This document shows, piece by piece, positions 45,890 through 54,945 of a stretch of DNA of 64,000 bases. A program made the position numbers and the translations under genes. How positions within the stretch are numbered: the stretch's first letter is position 1; every line of letters begins with the position of its first letter. The DNA lies in assembly GCF_008369295.1 (NCBI RefSeq), contig NZ_VOBG01000007.1, forward strand, positions 1 through 64,000, in the 5' to 3' direction. Origin of the DNA: Pseudomonas sp. ANT_H4 (lineage in GTDB: Bacteria > Pseudomonadota > Gammaproteobacteria > Pseudomonadales > Pseudomonadaceae). The notes below the pieces were generated by a model. The model did not search any database. It saw nothing but the letters and a program-made list of their open reading frames with translations, and was not told where the DNA came from.

Positions 45890-46621
45890 TTATTTTGCAC
45901 CCAGCGCCAGTTTGGCGATTTGTGGTGCAGGCTGGTAGCCCGGAATGACCTGGCCGTCAGCCAAAACGATGGCCGGCGTACCGTTCACGCCAATGGACTG
46001 GCCCAGGGCAAACTGTTTGGAAACCGGGTTGGCGCACTTGGCGGACTTGATTTCCTTGCCGTCGACCATTTTGTCCATGGCCGCTTTCTTGTCAGCCGCA
46101 CACCAGACCGCTTGCAACTGCTCGTCGCCTGGCGAGCCTAGGCCCTGGCGCGGGAACGCTACGTAACGCACTTCCACACCCAGCTTGTTCAGCTCAGACA
46201 CTTCGGCGTGCAGCTTGTGGCAGTACGGGCAGGTGGTGTCGGTAAAGACGGTGATGTGAGTCTTGGTCTCGCCGATGGCCGGGTAGACCACGGTTTCCGC
46301 TACCGGGATGGCGTTGATCAACTTGGACACACCCAGGCGCTCGGCTTTCTCGGTCAGGTTGACCGGCTTGCCGTCTTTCAACTGGAACAGGTAACCCTGG
46401 ACGATGTATTGGCCGTCGCCACTGGCGTACAGCACGCGGCTGCCCTTGAGCTTGACTTCATACAGGCCAGCCATGGGGCTGTCGCTAATGCTTTCCACCG
46501 GGGTTTCGAGCTGGAGGCTTTCCAGACTCTTACGGATCGCCTTCTCGGCGGCGTCATCGGCGACGGCAAAGGTTGATACCAACGCAATGGCTGCGGCGGC
46601 AAAAATCTGGGTCAAACGCAT
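45890..46621 (-). CDS. dsbC: Thiol:disulfide interchange protein DsbC
   Basis: A 243-residue periplasmic disulfide isomerase. ATG at 46621 has AGGAG five bases upstream and begins a signal peptide (LTQIFAAAAIALVSTFAVA); the longer frame to 46768 is not needed. An N-terminal dimerisation domain precedes a thioredoxin fold whose active site is CPYC in DTTCPYCHKLH (about 127); E. coli has CGYC there. A second Cys pair lies further on. It shuffles wrong disulfides and is kept reduced by DsbD. Confidence 0.96.
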   Translation of the reverse strand: MRLTQIFAAAAIALVSTFAVADDAAEKAIRKSLESLQLETPVESISDSPMAGLYEVKLKGSRVLYASGDGQYIVQGYLFQLKDGKPVNLTEKAERLGVSKLINAIPVAETVVYPAIGETKTHITVFTDTTCPYCHKLHAEVSELNKLGVEVRYVAFPRQGLGSPGDEQLQAVWCAADKKAAMDKMVDGKEIKSAKCANPVSKQFALGQSIGVNGTPAIVLADGQVIPGYQPAPQIAKLALGAK

Positions 46622-46774
46622 GGGAACTCCTGAAGGCAGATGCAGGGACGGGAGCAAGAATACCGATCTGGAAACACGGGTTTGGGCCGTCCCCTTTGCG
46701 AACCGGCAAAGCCTACCACAGTTGGGCCGGGGGGCAGACTGTCGCAGGTAAATTGGTCTTTTTCGCAAGCTATT

Positions 46775-47671
46775 TCACCCGCGAGGATGGTGCTTGGCGT
46801 GCATATCCTGCAAGCGCGCCCGGGCCACATGGGTGTAGATCTGGGTTGTGGATAAATCGCTATGCCCCAGCAGCATCTGTACCACCCGCAAATCCGCGCC
46901 GTGGTTGAGCAAATGGGTAGCGAAAGCATGGCGCAAGGTGTGGGGCGACAACGACTTACTGATGCCCGCGACCTTGGCCTGATGCTTGATGCGATACCAG
47001 AAAGTCTGGCGGGTCATCTGCTCGCCACGCTGGCTTGGGAACAGCACATCACTGGGACGCCCACCGAGCAGTTCGCTGCGAGCATCGCGCATGTAGCGCT
47101 CGATCCACACGATGGCTTCTTCGCCCATGGGCACCAACCGCTCCTTGCTACCCTTACCCATCACCCGCAGTACGCCCTGGCGCAAATTAACCTGCTCTAG
47201 GGTCAGGCTGATCAATTCGGTAACTCGCAGACCGCAGGCATACAGCACCTCCAGCATGGCTCGATCACGCTGGCCGATGGTTTCGCTCAGGTCGGGGGCC
47301 GCCAGCAGGGCTTCGACGTCAGCTTCTGATAGGGACTTGGGCAAAGGCCTACCCAGTTGCGGCATATCAACTTGCAGGGTTGGGTCGACGGCAATCAGTT
47401 TTTCCCGCAACAAATAACGATAAAAGCCACGCACACCGGAGAGGAATCGCGCGGTGGAACGCGGCTTGTAGTTCTGTTCCAAGCGCCAGGACAGATGGTC
47501 GAGAATCAGCTCGCGACCGGCATTGATCAACTCCAGGTTTTTCTCCTGCAGCCAGCCGTTGAACAAGGCCAGATCGCTGCGGTAGGCCTGACGAGTGTTG
47601 TCCGACAGGCCTTTTTCCAGCCAGAGGGCATCGAGGAAACGGTCTATCAGGGGATGATCGATGGCGGGCAT
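46775..47671 (-). CDS. xerD: Tyrosine recombinase XerD
   Basis: A 298-residue site-specific recombinase that resolves chromosome dimers at dif with XerC. The catalytic set is intact: Arg in CGLRVTEL, Lys in GKGSKERLVP, His-Arg in SPHTLRHAFATH, His in GHSDLSTTQ, and nucleophile Tyr in IYTHV. ATG at 47671 gives the standard length; ATG at 47692 would add seven residues and cannot be excluded. It is upstream of dsbC in the same direction, 153 bases apart. Confidence 0.97.
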   Translation of the reverse strand: MPAIDHPLIDRFLDALWLEKGLSDNTRQAYRSDLALFNGWLQEKNLELINAGRELILDHLSWRLEQNYKPRSTARFLSGVRGFYRYLLREKLIAVDPTLQVDMPQLGRPLPKSLSEADVEALLAAPDLSETIGQRDRAMLEVLYACGLRVTELISLTLEQVNLRQGVLRVMGKGSKERLVPMGEEAIVWIERYMRDARSELLGGRPSDVLFPSQRGEQMTRQTFWYRIKHQAKVAGISKSLSPHTLRHAFATHLLNHGADLRVVQMLLGHSDLSTTQIYTHVARARLQDMHAKHHPRG

Positions 47672-47771
47672 GAGGGCTCGATGGGGATTCATGTGATGTG
47701 GTAGATCCTATCGCGCCCAGCGTAGCAGTTGCCCGGATTTTTCCCCAAGGTTGGGCTCAAATCGCGGGCAC

Positions 47772-47799
47772 AAAAAAGCAGCCCGAAGGCTGCTTTTTT
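47772..47799 (-). terminator. Rho-independent terminator of the rpsP-rimM-trmD-rplS operon
   Basis: AAAAAAGCAGCC and GGCTGCTTTTTT flank a short CGAA loop. Both flanks carry A/T runs, so it can act in both directions. It lies 19 bases after the rplS stop. Confidence 0.93.
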
Positions 47800-47818
47800 C
47801 TGCATCGGGAAGCTGGAC

Positions 47819-48169
47819 TTAAGCCAGTTTTTCCTTGATGCGAGCTGCTTTACCGGACAGGTCACGCAGGTAGTACAGCTTGGCTTTACGTACGTCACCG
47901 CGACGTTTAACGGCCATGCTGTCGATTTGCGGGCTGTAGGTCTGGAAAGTACGCTCTACGCCAACACCGTTGGAGATTTTACGAACAGTGAAAGCACTGT
48001 TCACACCACGGTTACGCTTGGCAATTACCACGCCTTCGAACGCTTGCAGACGCGAACGGTCGCCTTCCTTCACTTTCACCTGAACGACAACAGTGTCGCC
48101 CGGGGCAAAGGTAGGGATCTCTTTGGTCATCTGCTCTGCTTCGAGTGCAAGGATGATTTTGTTAGTCAT
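47819..48169 (-). CDS. rplS: 50S ribosomal protein L19
   Basis: A 116-residue ribosomal protein at the 30S-50S interface. The motifs [20 protein letters not shown] and [20 protein letters not shown] are typical of L19. It is the last gene of the rpsP operon, 45 bases after trmD, followed by a strong terminator. Confidence 0.98.
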   Translation of the reverse strand: MTNKIILALEAEQMTKEIPTFAPGDTVVVQVKVKEGDRSRLQAFEGVVIAKRNRGVNSAFTVRKISNGVGVERTFQTYSPQIDSMAVKRRGDVRKAKLYYLRDLSGKAARIKEKLA

Positions 48170-48214
48170 GCTGTGCTCCTAAGGTAGATCGTCGGATCTA
48201 CCATCGATACGTTG

Positions 48215-48967
48215 TTAACTATCGTCCCGCCCGAGGATGTATTCCTCGAGCAGCTTCTTCTCTTCTCCAGAAAGCGAGCGGCTTTCCAGAAGATCGGCGC
48301 GTCGTTCATAGGTCCGCCCGAGGGACTGCTGTAAACGCCAACGCCGGATGTGTGCGTGATTGCCACTTAGCAATACGTCGGGAACACGCTGATCCGCATA
48401 CACCTCCGGTCGGGTGTAGTGCGGGCAATCCAGCAAACCATCCGTGAAGGAATCTTCCTCCGCGGAGTCCGCATGCCCTAAAGCTCCAGGCAGCAGTCGT
48501 GTAACCGCATCTATCAGGACCATCGCCGGCAGCTCGCCACCAGACAGGACATAGTCCCCAATCGACCACTCTTCATCGACATGAGCTTCAATAAAACGCT
48601 CGTCAATGCCTTCATAGCGACCGGCAATCAGGATTAAGCTTGCCTGATTCGCCAACTCGCGTACCGCCGACTGATTCAGCTGACGGCCTTGAGGGGACAG
48701 GTAAATTACCTTCGCCTTCTCCCCGGCTGCTGCCTTGGCCTGAACCAGAGCATCTTCCAGGGGCTTGATCTTCATCACCATGCCCGGACCACCGCCAAAT
48801 GGGCGATCGTCCACAGTGTGATGTCGATCCGTCGTGTAGTCTCGCGGGTTCCAACAGGTGAGCTGCAAGAGCCCCTGTTTCACCGCCCGACTGGTGATGC
48901 CGTACTCGCTGATGGCGGAAAACATCTCGGGAAACAAACTGATCACTTCTACGCGCAAATTAGCCAC
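48215..48967 (-). CDS. trmD: tRNA (guanine37-N1)-methyltransferase TrmD
   Basis: A 250-residue SPOUT-class methyltransferase that makes m1G37 in tRNAs and prevents frameshifting. GTG at 48967 ([15 protein letters not shown]) is preferred: it lies two bases after the rimM stop and gives the expected length, though no good ribosome binding site is seen, consistent with coupling to rimM. The knot region [20 protein letters not shown] and the catalytic-site [13 protein letters not shown] are intact. Confidence 0.97.
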   Translation of the reverse strand: MANLRVEVISLFPEMFSAISEYGITSRAVKQGLLQLTCWNPRDYTTDRHHTVDDRPFGGGPGMVMKIKPLEDALVQAKAAAGEKAKVIYLSPQGRQLNQSAVRELANQASLILIAGRYEGIDERFIEAHVDEEWSIGDYVLSGGELPAMVLIDAVTRLLPGALGHADSAEEDSFTDGLLDCPHYTRPEVYADQRVPDVLLSGNHAHIRRWRLQQSLGRTYERRADLLESRSLSGEEKKLLEEYILGRDDS

Positions 48968-48969
48968 GC

Positions 48970-49506
48970 TTAGAAGTCCGCGTCCCATTCCACCTTCATC
49001 TCGCCCGCTGCTAGGTCGACGCTCAACACGCATTGCTCGGTATAGGGCAACAGGCGTTCGCGATCATCCAGGCTGCCAGCGCAAGGCTTGACCACCACTA
49101 CATCATTGGCGCCGGTTTCCAGAAGATGATCAATCTTCCCGAGCAATTGCCCGAGTTGGTCGATGACCTTCAGACCTTCCAGCTGGTACCAGTAGTACTC
49201 GCCGTCGGTCAATTCAGGGAACAGGTTGCGCGGCACACAGATCTCGTAACCGGCCAGAAGACGAGCTTCTTCACGATCATCAAGATCCTTGAGCTTTGCG
49301 ACCAGGAACTTGTCGTTCCCACGTCCGCTGACCAGCTCAACCTGCTTAACGCTACCTTCGCGCTTGAGCGTCCAGGTTTTGTATTGCAACAGGTTTTCAG
49401 TCGGATCAGTAAAGGAGTACACCTTTACTTCGCCGCGAACGCCGTGAACAGAGTAAATCTTGCCGATAACGATCAAATCATCAGCAACAACAGGCGTCGC
49501 GTTCAT
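48970..49506 (-). CDS. rimM: Ribosome maturation factor RimM
   Basis: A 178-residue 16S rRNA processing factor that binds S19 during 30S assembly. The N-terminal domain begins [20 protein letters not shown], and the C-terminal PRC-barrel contains [14 protein letters not shown]. It lies between rpsP (five-base gap) and trmD. Confidence 0.98.
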   Translation of the reverse strand: MNATPVVADDLIVIGKIYSVHGVRGEVKVYSFTDPTENLLQYKTWTLKREGSVKQVELVSGRGNDKFLVAKLKDLDDREEARLLAGYEICVPRNLFPELTDGEYYWYQLEGLKVIDQLGQLLGKIDHLLETGANDVVVVKPCAGSLDDRERLLPYTEQCVLSVDLAAGEMKVEWDADF

Positions 49507-49511
49507 ATTGC

Positions 49512-49763
49512 TCAGGCCGCAGCCTTAGCCGAATCCTTCAGCAACTGAGCAACACGCTCAGAAGGCTGTGCACCAACGCTCAGCCAGTAGGCTACGCGCT
49601 CTTGGTTCACGGACAGACGGACTTCTTGACCACGAGCGATCGGGTTGAAGAAACCAACCTGTTCCTTGTGCGAACCGTCGCGCGGGTTGCGGCTGTCGGT
49701 TACGGTCAAGTGGTAAAACGGGCGCTTTTTAGAGCCGCCGAGGGCAAGACGGATTGTTAGCAT
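49512..49763 (-). CDS. rpsP: 30S ribosomal protein S16
   Basis: An 83-residue ribosomal protein, recognised by [19 protein letters not shown] and [19 protein letters not shown]. It is the first gene of the rpsP-rimM-trmD-rplS operon. Confidence 0.98.
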   Translation of the reverse strand: MLTIRLALGGSKKRPFYHLTVTDSRNPRDGSHKEQVGFFNPIARGQEVRLSVNQERVAYWLSVGAQPSERVAQLLKDSAKAAA

Positions 49764-50013
49764 GTGAAGATCGTTCCTGTAGTCGGTGCTGCAAAACTAA
49801 ATGCACAGCGGGCATAGGTGCCCGAAAGGCCGCATATTCTAAGGAATATCCGGACTTTTGCAAATGTCTTTTTCTGGCGCCTAGTCGGCGTGCCATTCAG
49901 ATCTGCAATGGAGCCGTCGTTAAAAACGGCCAGTCAGCTCCCGCACGTGCGGGTTTGCTGGAGATCCCACATCCCTGTGGGTCGGAGCAAGAGCAAGCTC
50001 TTGCGCGAATTCT
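49764..50013. other. Region between ffh and rpsP with several palindromes
   Basis: About 250 bases. Short inverted repeats include CCCGCACGTGCGGG (49938-49951), CCACATCCCTGTGGG (about 49968-49982) and GCAAGAGCAAGCTCTTGC (49989-50006), the last directly after the ffh stop. One of them may end ffh transcription, though none has a clear U-tract. The promoter for the rpsP operon should lie at the low-coordinate end; I could not define it. Confidence 0.5.
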
Positions 50014-51390
50014 TTACATTTTTGGCATGCCGCGACCAGGCATCATTCCGCCCATGCCGCGCATCATTTTGGCCATTCCGCCCTTGGCGGAGAATTTCTT
50101 CATCATCTTCTGCATCTGCTTGTGCTGCTTGATCAAGCGACCGATGTCCTGCACCTGGGTGCCGGAACCCATGGAGATCCGACGCTTGCGCGAACCGCTG
50201 ATCAGCTCAGGGTCGCGGCGCTCGGCCGGGGTCATGGAATTGATGATGGCTTCCATCTGTTTAAATTGCTTCTCTGCCGCGCCCTGGGCGTTGCCCATTT
50301 GCGCCAGATTGACTCCACCGATATTCGGCAGCTTGTCCATGAGGCCGCCGAGGCCACCCATGTTCTTCATCTGTTGCAACTGATCGCGGAAGTCTTCGAG
50401 GTCGAAGCCCTTACCCTTCTTCAGTTTCTTGGCCAGTTTGTCGGCCTTGTCCTTGTCGAGGGTCTGTTCGGCCTGCTCGATCAGGCTGAGCACGTCGCCC
50501 ATGCCGAGGATACGTGAGGCAATCCGCTCAGGGTGAAATGGTTCGAGCGCTTCGCTCTTCTCGCCCATACCGATGAACTTGATCGGTTTGCCGGTGATGG
50601 CACGCACCGACAGCGCGGCACCGCCACGGGCATCGCCGTCGACCTTGGTCAGGATCACGCCGGTCAGCGGCAGTGCATCACCGAAGGCCTTGGCGGTGTT
50701 GGCCGCGTCCTGGCCGGTCATGGCGTCGACCACGAACAGGGTTTCCACCGGGTTGATCGCGGCATGCAGCGCCTTGATCTCGCCCATCATCTCTTCATCA
50801 ATGTGCAGGCGACCGGCGGTATCGACGATAACCACGTCGATGAATTTCAGCCTGGCTTCGTTAATAGCCGCCTGGGCGATATCAACCGGCTTCTGGCTTA
50901 GGTCGGACGGGAAGAAGGTCACGCCTACTTCGCCGGCGAGCATTTCCAGTTGCTTGATGGCTGCCGGACGGTAAACGTCGGCCGACACCAGCATCACCGT
51001 CTTTTTCTTGCGTTCTTTAAGGAAGCGCGCGAGTTTAGCGGCGGTGGTGGTTTTACCCGCACCTTGCAAACCGGCCATCAGCACAACGGCCGGTGGCACG
51101 GCACTGAGGTTCAAATCTTCGTTGGCCACGCCCATCAAGCTTTCGAGCTCGGCCTGGACGACCTTCACAAAGGCCTGGCCCGGCGTCAGGCTGCGGGACA
51201 CTTCAGTGCCGACCGCACGTTCCTTGACTGCGTTGACGAAGTCCTTGACCACAGGCAAGGCGACGTCGGCTTCCAGCAACGCCATGCGTACTTCACGCAG
51301 GGTGTCTTTAATATTGTCTTCGGTCAGCTTGGCCTTGCCGGTGACATGGCGCAGCGTCTGCGAGAGACGGTCAGTCAAGTTTTCAAACAT
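50014..51390 (-). CDS. ffh: Signal recognition particle protein Ffh
   Basis: A 458-residue SRP GTPase that binds signal sequences and 4.5S RNA and targets proteins to the membrane. N domain, then G domain with GLQGAGKTTTAAKLARFL (about 100-117), DTAGRLHID and TKVDGDARGGAAL. The C-terminal M domain is methionine-rich with the RNA-binding SGSRKRRIS and ends in a Met/Gly-rich tail. AAGGA precedes the ATG. Confidence 0.99.
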   Translation of the reverse strand: MFENLTDRLSQTLRHVTGKAKLTEDNIKDTLREVRMALLEADVALPVVKDFVNAVKERAVGTEVSRSLTPGQAFVKVVQAELESLMGVANEDLNLSAVPPAVVLMAGLQGAGKTTTAAKLARFLKERKKKTVMLVSADVYRPAAIKQLEMLAGEVGVTFFPSDLSQKPVDIAQAAINEARLKFIDVVIVDTAGRLHIDEEMMGEIKALHAAINPVETLFVVDAMTGQDAANTAKAFGDALPLTGVILTKVDGDARGGAALSVRAITGKPIKFIGMGEKSEALEPFHPERIASRILGMGDVLSLIEQAEQTLDKDKADKLAKKLKKGKGFDLEDFRDQLQQMKNMGGLGGLMDKLPNIGGVNLAQMGNAQGAAEKQFKQMEAIINSMTPAERRDPELISGSRKRRISMGSGTQVQDIGRLIKQHKQMQKMMKKFSAKGGMAKMMRGMGGMMPGRGMPKM

Positions 51391-51609
51391 GCGCGATCCT
51401 TTCAGGCCCTATGGTAGACCGAGGTAATGGCGGCCCAGGCTGTGATAAATCGCTATTAAAAACAGCGCTAGGCGAGCCTGCGGCGTGGGCAGGTCGCGGA
51501 TTATAGCGAAGACTGTCGTCATGCACACCCGCTGTCTGGCCCAGGAGCCTTTCGTGGAACGCAGGTGTATGCCAAACTCGGCGTCTTTCGGGCTTGCCTA
51601 ACAGGATTT

Positions 51610-52422
51610 ATGCTCCCCTTGTCACCCAGTTTACTACCCAGTCTCGCCGCCGCTATCTTGTATGCCGCTGCGACCATCTATCAGGGCACTCGTCTGGCCC
51701 AAGGCTCCAAGGCAGACAAACGCCTGCTCGTAGGCCTTGGCGTCCTCGCCCTGCTGGCCCACGCTGCCAGCCTGTTCACCCACCTGCTGACGCCGGTTGG
51801 CCTGGGCCTGGATTTTTTCAGTGCCGCCAGTCTGATCGGCGCCGCAGTGATCGGCCTGACCCTGTTGGCCTGCGCGCGGATACCGGTGGAAAACCTGCTG
51901 TTGCTGCTCTTTCCCCTGGGGATGTTGACGGTGCTGCTGGCTCAGTTCGCCCCCACCGGCACGGTGCAGGTGATCGACGAGGAGCCGGGTATCCTCGCGC
52001 ATATCCTGCTGTCGATCCTCGCCTACGGCATGTTCACCATTGCAGTGTTCCAGGCCTTGTTGCTGCTGTTGCAGGATCACCAACTCAAGCACAAGAACCC
52101 TTCCGGGCTGATCAAGAACTTCCCGCCGCTGCAAACCATGGAAAGCCTGCTGTTCGGCTTCCTTTGGGCCGGCTGGACCTTGCTGTCACTGTCACTGATC
52201 TCCGGCTGGCTGTTCGTCGAAAACCTGTTTGCCCAGCATCTGGTGCACAAAACCCTACTGGCGTGCCTGGCCTGGGTGGTGTTCAGCGTGCTGCTGTGGG
52301 GCCGCAACCGCCTCGGCTGGCGCGGGCACAAGGCGATCCGCTGGACCCTGGCCGGTTTCTGCCTGCTGATGCTGGCGTATTTCGGCAGCAAGCTGGTCCG
52401 CGAATTCATCCTGCATATCTGA
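51610..52422 (+). CDS. Inner-membrane CcsA-like protein (YpjD family)
   Basis: A 270-residue polytopic membrane protein with about eight hydrophobic helices, of the cytochrome c assembly (CcsA/CcmC-like) superfamily, YpjD branch. ATG at 51610 has AGGA six bases upstream; ATG at 51565 lacks one. The conserved HILLSILAYGMFTIAVFQAL segment carries the superfamily His. It is paired with the CorB/HlyC-like transporter that starts 13 bases later; this pairing, divergent from ffh, is conserved in gammaproteobacteria as far as I recall, and a role in magnesium or cation transport has been proposed. Confidence 0.92.
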   Translation: MLPLSPSLLPSLAAAILYAAATIYQGTRLAQGSKADKRLLVGLGVLALLAHAASLFTHLLTPVGLGLDFFSAASLIGAAVIGLTLLACARIPVENLLLLLFPLGMLTVLLAQFAPTGTVQVIDEEPGILAHILLSILAYGMFTIAVFQALLLLLQDHQLKHKNPSGLIKNFPPLQTMESLLFGFLWAGWTLLSLSLISGWLFVENLFAQHLVHKTLLACLAWVVFSVLLWGRNRLGWRGHKAIRWTLAGFCLLMLAYFGSKLVREFILHI

Positions 52423-52434
52423 CGGGCAGCCAAC

Positions 52435-53682
52435 ATGGACAACTTGCCCCTAGGGCCGATGCTCGCGGTAGTGACCCTGCTGATTTTATGGTCGGCGCTG
52501 TTTACCGCCATCGAGGCCGCGCAACACCACTTGCTGGCCCAGCGCCCCGGCACTCGCCAGGGTGACAAGGCCGCAGCCCGGCTGAACTTCCCGCGCAACA
52601 GCCTGATTCTCTGCAATACCCTGTGCCGCACCGTGATGGTGATCCTCTGTACCCTGTTGGCGATCTATGCCTGGGCCGATAACGGCCCCTGGCTCGGCTG
52701 GCTGATCTCCAGCGCCGCGTTGCTGGTGCTGGCCGACTACTTGCCTCGCGCCCTGGCCACCCGTTATCCGCAAGCGGTGCTGGGTTTTGGCAATACGCTG
52801 TTGGGCGTGCCGCTGAAAATCCTCTATCCACTGGCCTGGCTGCTCAACGGCGTCAGCCTGTTGCTGCTCAAGCCCTTCGCTCGCAAGTCTGGCGTAGTCA
52901 AGAAAAGCGACGAGCCACAACCAGATAACGATGACGAGCAGGAACCGCAAGTACCCAATGGCCGTACGCCGGGCCTTTCGGGCATCCACGCGCTGGACAG
53001 CATCACAGTCAATGACATCCTTGTGCCCCGCAGTGAAGTGGACGGCATCAACCTGGATGACCCCATCGAAGACATCATCGAACAGCTGCGCAGCTCCCAG
53101 CGCACCCGGCTGCCGATATTCCACAGCGACATCAATCAGGTCGAGGCGGTGCTCAACACCCGCCAGATCCAGCACCTGCTGCCGGACGCCAGCCTGACCA
53201 AGGAGGCGTTGCTGGCCGCTTGTCATGAGCCCTACTTCGTCCCGGAAAGCACGCCCCTGCAACTGCAACTGCTGAATTTCCACAAACAGCAGCGCCGCCT
53301 GGGCATGGTGGTGGACGAATACGGCGAAGTGCTGGGGATTGTCACCCTGGAAGATATTCTTGAAGAAATCGTCGGCGAATTCGAAAGCGAGCACAGTGTG
53401 GATAACCCGCACATCCAGCCACAGCTGGACGGCCGCTACGTGATCGACGGCGCCGCCTCGATCCGCGAATTGAACAAAAGCCTGGGCTGGCACCTGCCCA
53501 GCGACGGGCCGAAGACCCTCAGTGGGCTGGTGACTGAAGCGCTGGAGACCATTCCTGATTGCTCGGTATGCCTGAAAATTGGCCGCTATCGCCTGGAAAC
53601 CCTGGAGACCGAGGACAACCGGGTGAGCAAGGTACTGATCTGGCATACCGGCTTGGTGCCGATGGCGGCTTCACTTCCCTGA
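52435..53682 (+). CDS. HlyC/CorC-family transporter (CorB/YfjD-like, DUF21-CBS)
   Basis: A 415-residue membrane protein. An N-terminal DUF21/CNNM-like domain with four hydrophobic segments (about 5-150) is followed by a CBS pair (about 185-315: DALDSITVNDILVPRSEVDG and VVDEYGEVLGIVTLEDILEE) and a C-terminal CorC_HlyC domain (about 330-410). Relatives mediate Mg2+/Co2+ transport. It is co-oriented with the YpjD gene and probably co-transcribed. Confidence 0.94.
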   Translation: MDNLPLGPMLAVVTLLILWSALFTAIEAAQHHLLAQRPGTRQGDKAAARLNFPRNSLILCNTLCRTVMVILCTLLAIYAWADNGPWLGWLISSAALLVLADYLPRALATRYPQAVLGFGNTLLGVPLKILYPLAWLLNGVSLLLLKPFARKSGVVKKSDEPQPDNDDEQEPQVPNGRTPGLSGIHALDSITVNDILVPRSEVDGINLDDPIEDIIEQLRSSQRTRLPIFHSDINQVEAVLNTRQIQHLLPDASLTKEALLAACHEPYFVPESTPLQLQLLNFHKQQRRLGMVVDEYGEVLGIVTLEDILEEIVGEFESEHSVDNPHIQPQLDGRYVIDGAASIRELNKSLGWHLPSDGPKTLSGLVTEALETIPDCSVCLKIGRYRLETLETEDNRVSKVLIWHTGLVPMAASLP

Positions 53683-53820
53683 AGAAACGCGGTCGATGTG
53701 GGAGTTGGCTTGCCTGCGATAGCCATAGGTATCGACACATCTGTTGAGGTTGCTGATGGCTGGGTTCTAGGGGGGCTATTGAGTACATATCCGTTGTTGC
53801 GGTAACGGCTGCTGGCGGTT

Positions 53821-54000
53821 TCGCTCTTACAGCGACTCACTTTCGAAAAGCCGGAATGCCGGCCCAGACGAAAGTAAGCAAAGCGCTCCTGCCCGACCTA
53901 TCGGCGCCTCGCTGGGGCTCAGGGTGCCCTCAACTCCGGCATTGCTCCGTGGGTCGCCGCGATGGGCCATCCCTGGCCCAGCGCGGCTAAACCGGCATCC
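53821..54000 (+). repeat. Left arm of a large inverted repeat (about 180 bp)
   Basis: Contains TTTCGAAAAGCCGGAATGCC near its start and GATGGGCCATCCCTGGCCCA near its end. The reverse complement of these segments is found at 54363-54541. The length resembles the roughly 178-bp repeat family reported in P. fluorescens SBW25 (R178), but that link is from memory. Confidence 0.85.
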
Positions 54001-54109
54001 TTGCCGCTTTAGCCACTGCGCAATACCTACGTTCGGCCTCTAGTTTTATGGGCAGGCAGATCAAGAGCCAGATCAAAAACAGAGCAACGCCAGTACCAAT
54101 CCGCTTTTC

Positions 54110-54223
54110 TGTAGGAGCGAGGGGGACGCCTAGTTCTTGCTCGCGAAGAACCTGAGGGCACCGCGGTGATTCAGGATGCCAGCGTCATCGTTAACGACCA
54201 TCGCGAGCAAGCTCGCTCCTACA
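54110..54223. repeat. REPIN with a 14-bp interruption in one REP
   Basis: The inverse orientation of the REPIN at 33621-33720, sharing also the loop segment CATCGTTAACGACCATCGCG. The right REP is intact. The left one reads TGTAGGAGCGAG, then 14 extra bases at 54122-54135 (GGGGACGCCTAGTT), then CTTGCTCGCG, so its hairpin is broken. Confidence 0.9.
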
Positions 54224-54362
54224 GTGGGCAGTGGGCAGTAAATCCGCTTTTGCTTTTCACCACTCAGGTCGGCTACCAGGCCGCCGTGCTTTTGCTTTTG
54301 ATCTAAGGCGCCCCATTAACCACGATGGCTGAACGCAGGTATTGATACGTGGGTAAACCGGC

Positions 54363-54541
54363 AGGACGCCGGTTTAGCCGCGCTGGGCCAAGGATGGCCC
54401 ATCGCGGCGGCCCACGGAGCAATGCCGGAGTGAAGGCATGCCGAGCCTAAGCGAGGCACCAAGTGGTGGGGCAAGAGCGCTTTGGTTACTTTCGTCTGGG
54501 CCGGCATTCCGGCTTTTCGAAAGTGACACGCCGTAAGGGCG
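54363..54541 (-). repeat. Right arm of a large inverted repeat (about 180 bp)
   Basis: Inverse of 53821-54000, with scattered mismatches and small indels, most in the middle third. The conserved outer part includes CATTCCGGCTTTTCGAAAGT. Confidence 0.85.
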
Positions 54542-54945
54542 TAACCCTAATCCGCCCTGACCAAAATAACGGATCTGCACCCCATCCTCTGTCCACAACA
54601 ATGTGTAGATACCCACACGGCAATAGCGGAGTGCCAGTCCCAAAGATGTGAGCTGACAGACCACCATCGCAGGCAAGCCAGCCCCCACATTAGATCTGCT
54701 TAACCTTCCAGACCGCACTTCAGCGCTTGTTTACGCCGCACCCCCCTTCCTATAATCGAACCGGCTTACCCAAGCCCCAGCCCGACCGCGTGCTACCCGC
54801 ACTCAACGCGTCCGAGCACTGCATTATCGTGTCTGACCGATGCTTGCTCCCATCCCGAGCCGCGGCCGCGCACTGCCCTGATCCATGGGTGCAATACCAA
54901 TAATAATCCGCGTCAAAACGCGCAATGACCGTCAGGGATACCTCA

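Larger units (their letters stand above)
53696..54690. repeat. Composite of three nested inverted-repeat pairs (about 1 kb, no gene)
   Basis: From outside to inside: a REP pair (53696-53720 with 54666-54690), a pair of arms of about 180 bp (53821-54000 with 54363-54541), and a REPIN (54110-54223). All three pairs are inverted about roughly the same centre. The short reading frames here, such as one beginning MPAQTKVTKALLP on the minus strand, come from the repeats and are repeat-derived rather than genes. It lies between the CorB-like gene and the MHS transporter. Confidence 0.85.

Noticed and set aside
54316..54507. Small minus-strand frame beginning MPAQTKVTKALLP
   Set aside because: Arises within the 180-bp repeat arm; the same wording appears in the other arm, so it is repeat-derived, not a gene.
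53696..54690. A CRISPR array
   Set aside because: The repeats are inverted pairs of different sizes, not regularly spaced direct repeats, and no cas gene is near.
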